Shown piece by piece: positions 62,090 to 64,000 of a stretch of DNA of 64,000 bases. Origin of the DNA: Runella defluvii (GTDB lineage Bacteria > Bacteroidota > Bacteroidia > Cytophagales > Spirosomataceae); contig NZ_JACIBY010000015.1 of the NCBI RefSeq assembly GCF_014195535.1, forward strand, positions 62,001 to 126,000, written 5' to 3'. Made by a program: the position numbers and the translations under genes. The notes under the pieces are model-generated. The model did no database searches, had not been told where the DNA came from, and saw nothing but the letters and a program-made list of their open reading frames with translations. The first letter of the stretch is position 1. Each line of letters starts with the position of its first letter.

Positions 62090-63061
62090 ATGAAAGCCCT
62101 TCTCTGCAAACAGTACGGAACCCCCGATAGCCTCCTCGTTGAAGACATAGCACCACTGACTCCCAAGGCAGATGAGGTGATTATTACGGTCAAAGCCTGC
62201 GGGGTTAATTTTCCCGATACCCTTATTATTCAAGGAAAATACCAGTTCAAACCAGCGTTTCCTTTTTCGCCTGGTGGTGAAGTGGCAGGAGTGGTCAAAG
62301 AAGTAGGCGAAGGCGTAACGCACCTCAAAGCTGGCGATGATGTATTTGCCATGCCAGGCTGGGGCGGATTTGCGGAGGAACTGGCCGTTAAAGCCAACCG
62401 AGTGTTTCGGATGCCGCCTAAAATGGATTATAAAGTGGCTTCTTCGCTGATGTACACGTACGGAACGTCGTATCATGCCCTAAAAAACCGTGCGGAACTG
62501 AAAGCAGGTGAAACGCTGCTCGTACTTGGTGCGGCTGGTGGTGTGGGGTTGGCAGCGGTCAATTTGGGTAAAATCATGGGGGCAAAGGTAATTGCAGCGG
62601 CGTCGAGCGATGAAAAGTTGGAACTGTGCAAATCGTACGGTGCTGATGCCCTGATTAATTACTCAAAAGAAGACCTGCGCGAACGCCTAAAAGAAATAAC
62701 GGGCGGTGGTGTGGACGTGATTTACGACCCTGTAGGGGATAAATATGCCGAACCTGCACTGCGCGCGATGAACTGGAAAGGACGGTATTTGGTGGTAGGT
62801 TTTGCCGCAGGACAAATACCGTCGATTCCGCTCAATCTGGCACTGCTGAAAGGTTGCGCTATTGTTGGCGTGTTTTGGGGAGCTTTTGCCGAACGAGAGC
62901 CCAAAGCCAATTTTCAGAACATTACGGAGTTGTTTCAATGGTACCAAACGGGCGAACTCAAACCCCATATTCAGAAAACATACTCGCTCGAAGAAGCTCC
63001 GCAAGCGTTGTACGACATGCTCGAACGCCGAGCGATGGGCAAATTAGTCGTTGTGCCGTAG
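62090..63061 (+). CDS. NADPH:quinone oxidoreductase (zinc-free MDR family)
   Basis: 323 residues from the ATG at 62090 (MKALLCKQYGTPDSLLVED), the family start; an earlier frame start adds 11 residues. GroES-like domain to ~130, then the nucleotide-binding LLVLGAAGGVGLAAVNLGKIMGAKVIAAASSDEKLE. VKACGVNFPDTLIIQGKYQ marks the QOR branch; no zinc Cys cluster. It reduces quinones or enoyl substrates with NADPH. No related neighbours. Confidence 0.92.
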   Translation: MKALLCKQYGTPDSLLVEDIAPLTPKADEVIITVKACGVNFPDTLIIQGKYQFKPAFPFSPGGEVAGVVKEVGEGVTHLKAGDDVFAMPGWGGFAEELAVKANRVFRMPPKMDYKVASSLMYTYGTSYHALKNRAELKAGETLLVLGAAGGVGLAAVNLGKIMGAKVIAAASSDEKLELCKSYGADALINYSKEDLRERLKEITGGGVDVIYDPVGDKYAEPALRAMNWKGRYLVVGFAAGQIPSIPLNLALLKGCAIVGVFWGAFAEREPKANFQNITELFQWYQTGELKPHIQKTYSLEEAPQALYDMLERRAMGKLVVVP

Positions 63062-63066
63062 TGTGT

Positions 63067-63086
63067 AGGGGTTGCTCACAACCCCT
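63067..63086. terminator. Bidirectional hairpin between convergent genes
   Basis: AGGGGTTG (63067-63074) pairs with CAACCCCT (63079-63086), loop CTCA. Little T-rich sequence follows, so it may be a weak terminator or mRNA end protector for the genes on both sides. Confidence 0.6.
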
Positions 63087-63089
63087 GTG

Positions 63090-64000
63090 TTATTTCAAAA
63101 TAATACTCTTTCCTGTCTTAGCAGATTGTACCGCAGCATCCAAAATCTCAACTACCACTTGGTTGATTTCGAGCGAAGATAAATCTTTCTTGGGAGTGAT
63201 TTCGCCTTTGATGACGGCCCCAAAGTAAGAAAACGGGTCGTTGTAAGGTGCCGAAAGTGGGGTAAGTGTTTGCAATTTTTCGGGGGCGTCGCGTTGCGCG
63301 CCGTCTCCTTGCCGAACGCGCATTTGGAGGGTTTTGTCACAGACGACGTACCCTTTTTGTCCATAAATTTCGATGTCTTTGCGGTCAAAAGGCCAGTTCC
63401 ACGAAGCCTGAATGACGGCTTGAGCGTGCGGATAGGTAAGAATAATGGTGGCCTCGTCATCGACTTTTGGGTAAACAGCAGGCTTGATTTGTTGGGTAAT
63501 GGCCGTGACCGACAGCGGGCGTTCGCCTTGCATGAGCCACGTCATTAGGTTGGCACCGTAGCACCCAAAATCAATGATAGCTCCTCCCCCATTCATCACG
63601 GGGTCAGTGAGCCACGATAAAAAGTCTTCGGAACAACCAATTTCTCGGGGGCCTTTGTGCCCGTCGTGAACCACCACCTTCCGAATTTCGCCCAACGCAT
63701 TTTGTTCTTTAATCATCCGATAGGCTTCTTGGTGGCTGGCGTACCAAGTTGTTTCAAAGTTGGTCAATAGCTGAATTTTATGCTTTTGGGCGAGCTTAAC
63801 CATGGCTTCAGCGTGTTCACGATTCACGGCCAACGGTTTTTCAACCATCACATGAATGCCTTTGGGTGCGCAGATTTCGACCACTTGTTTGTGTTCATAA
63901 ATGCTATTAAAAGCACAAACAGCTTCGGGTTGCGTAGCGGCAATCATGGCTTCGAGCGATGGATACCACAGTTTTTCTGACAATTTATAACGTTTCAAAT
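63090..64000 (-). CDS. Gfo/Idh/MocA family oxidoreductase, C-terminal part (runs off the window)
   Basis: About 303 codons are visible; the true start lies beyond the right edge, because the usual NAD-binding Rossmann start is missing. The visible frame begins WYPSLEAMIAATQPEAVCAFNSIYEHKQVVEICAPKGIHVMVEKPLAVN, where EKP is the family's NAD-contact/catalytic lysine motif. It continues with GGGAIIDFGCYGANLMTWLM (catalytic His/Asp region altered to Cys-Tyr), and IYGQKGYVVCDKTLQM. It oxidises or reduces a sugar or inositol using NAD(P). Substrate unknown. Confidence 0.88.
   Translation of the reverse strand, partial: LKRYKLSEKLWYPSLEAMIAATQPEAVCAFNSIYEHKQVVEICAPKGIHVMVEKPLAVNREHAEAMVKLAQKHKIQLLTNFETTWYASHQEAYRMIKEQNALGEIRKVVVHDGHKGPREIGCSEDFLSWLTDPVMNGGGAIIDFGCYGANLMTWLMQGERPLSVTAITQQIKPAVYPKVDDEATIILTYPHAQAVIQASWNWPFDRKDIEIYGQKGYVVCDKTLQMRVRQGDGAQRDAPEKLQTLTPLSAPYNDPFSYFGAVIKGEITPKKDLSSLEINQVVVEILDAAVQSAKTGKSIILK

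Noticed and set aside
1-64000. CRISPR, prophage, insertion sequence or rRNA
   Set aside because: No regularly spaced repeats, transposase, integrase, structural phage genes or rRNA sequence were seen.

Overview
The window looks like a chromosomal segment of a Bacteroidota bacterium, most likely order Cytophagales (Spirosomataceae/Runella-like; this placement is inference). The support is a TonB-dependent receptor with a carboxypeptidase-like N-terminus paired with a DUF4249 lipoprotein, a type IX secretion (Por) sorting domain, a CHU_C-type Ig-like domain, DUF4834, DUF2795 and DUF2147 proteins, a 7TMR-DISM histidine kinase, near absence of Shine-Dalgarno sequences, and repeated promoters of the Bacteroidota type (TTTG, 19-20 nt, TAnnTTTG). 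I see no phage, insertion sequence, CRISPR array or rRNA; the content is core and ordinary accessory chromosome.

Layout. 1-6.5 kb: an edge-truncated outer-membrane barrel gene, a secreted FAD oxidoreductase with a carbohydrate-binding-like tail, a serpin lipoprotein, and a three-gene unit of ECF sigma factor, single-span membrane protein and secreted/barrel protein. 6.6-23.5 kb: the translation/transcription block tRNA-Tyr, tRNA-Gly, tRNA-Thr, tuf, then (after an intrusion of an orphan histidine kinase and an MFS transporter) tRNA-Trp, secE, nusG, rplK, rplA, rplJ, rplL, rpoB, rpoC. 23.6-36 kb: GH20 hexosaminidase, TonB receptor plus DUF4249 lipoprotein, a twin-NBD ABC protein, an acyl-CoA dehydrogenase and a giant NtrY-like sensor kinase. 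36-47.9 kb: mostly minus-strand housekeeping genes: an atypical IscA-like protein, a Por-secreted protein, trpE behind a complete tryptophan attenuator, YqgE, a PP-loop ATPase coupled to a DUF6580 membrane protein, nuoC/nuoB, a KdsC-like phosphatase, then precorrin-2 dehydrogenase, heptosyltransferase and free-Met-sulfoxide reductase. 47.9-64 kb: an MMPL/RND transporter, DUF4834 and BatA-like unit, subtilisin, OmpH/Skp chaperone, vanadium haloperoxidase-like lipoprotein, glmM with a gamma-carbonic anhydrase, a GT-C-like membrane protein coupled to a CocE/NonD hydrolase, an Ig-like secreted protein, a quinone oxidoreductase and an edge-truncated Gfo/Idh/MocA oxidoreductase.

Most notable: upstream of trpE lies a full ribosome-mediated attenuator not represented by any long ORF. 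It has a consensus promoter, an 18-codon leader peptide with three consecutive Trp codons whose AUG sits at the expected transcription start (probably leaderless), and mutually exclusive antiterminator and terminator hairpins. Other regulatory structure includes a hairpin leader before rplK that may be the L1 autoregulatory site, an attenuator-like hairpin between rplL and rpoB, an inverted repeat straddling a promoter at 61.4 kb, and several families of short intergenic palindromes. Where a longer reading frame begins at a non-ATG codon upstream, I moved starts to the ATG that gives a proper signal peptide or family N-terminus.
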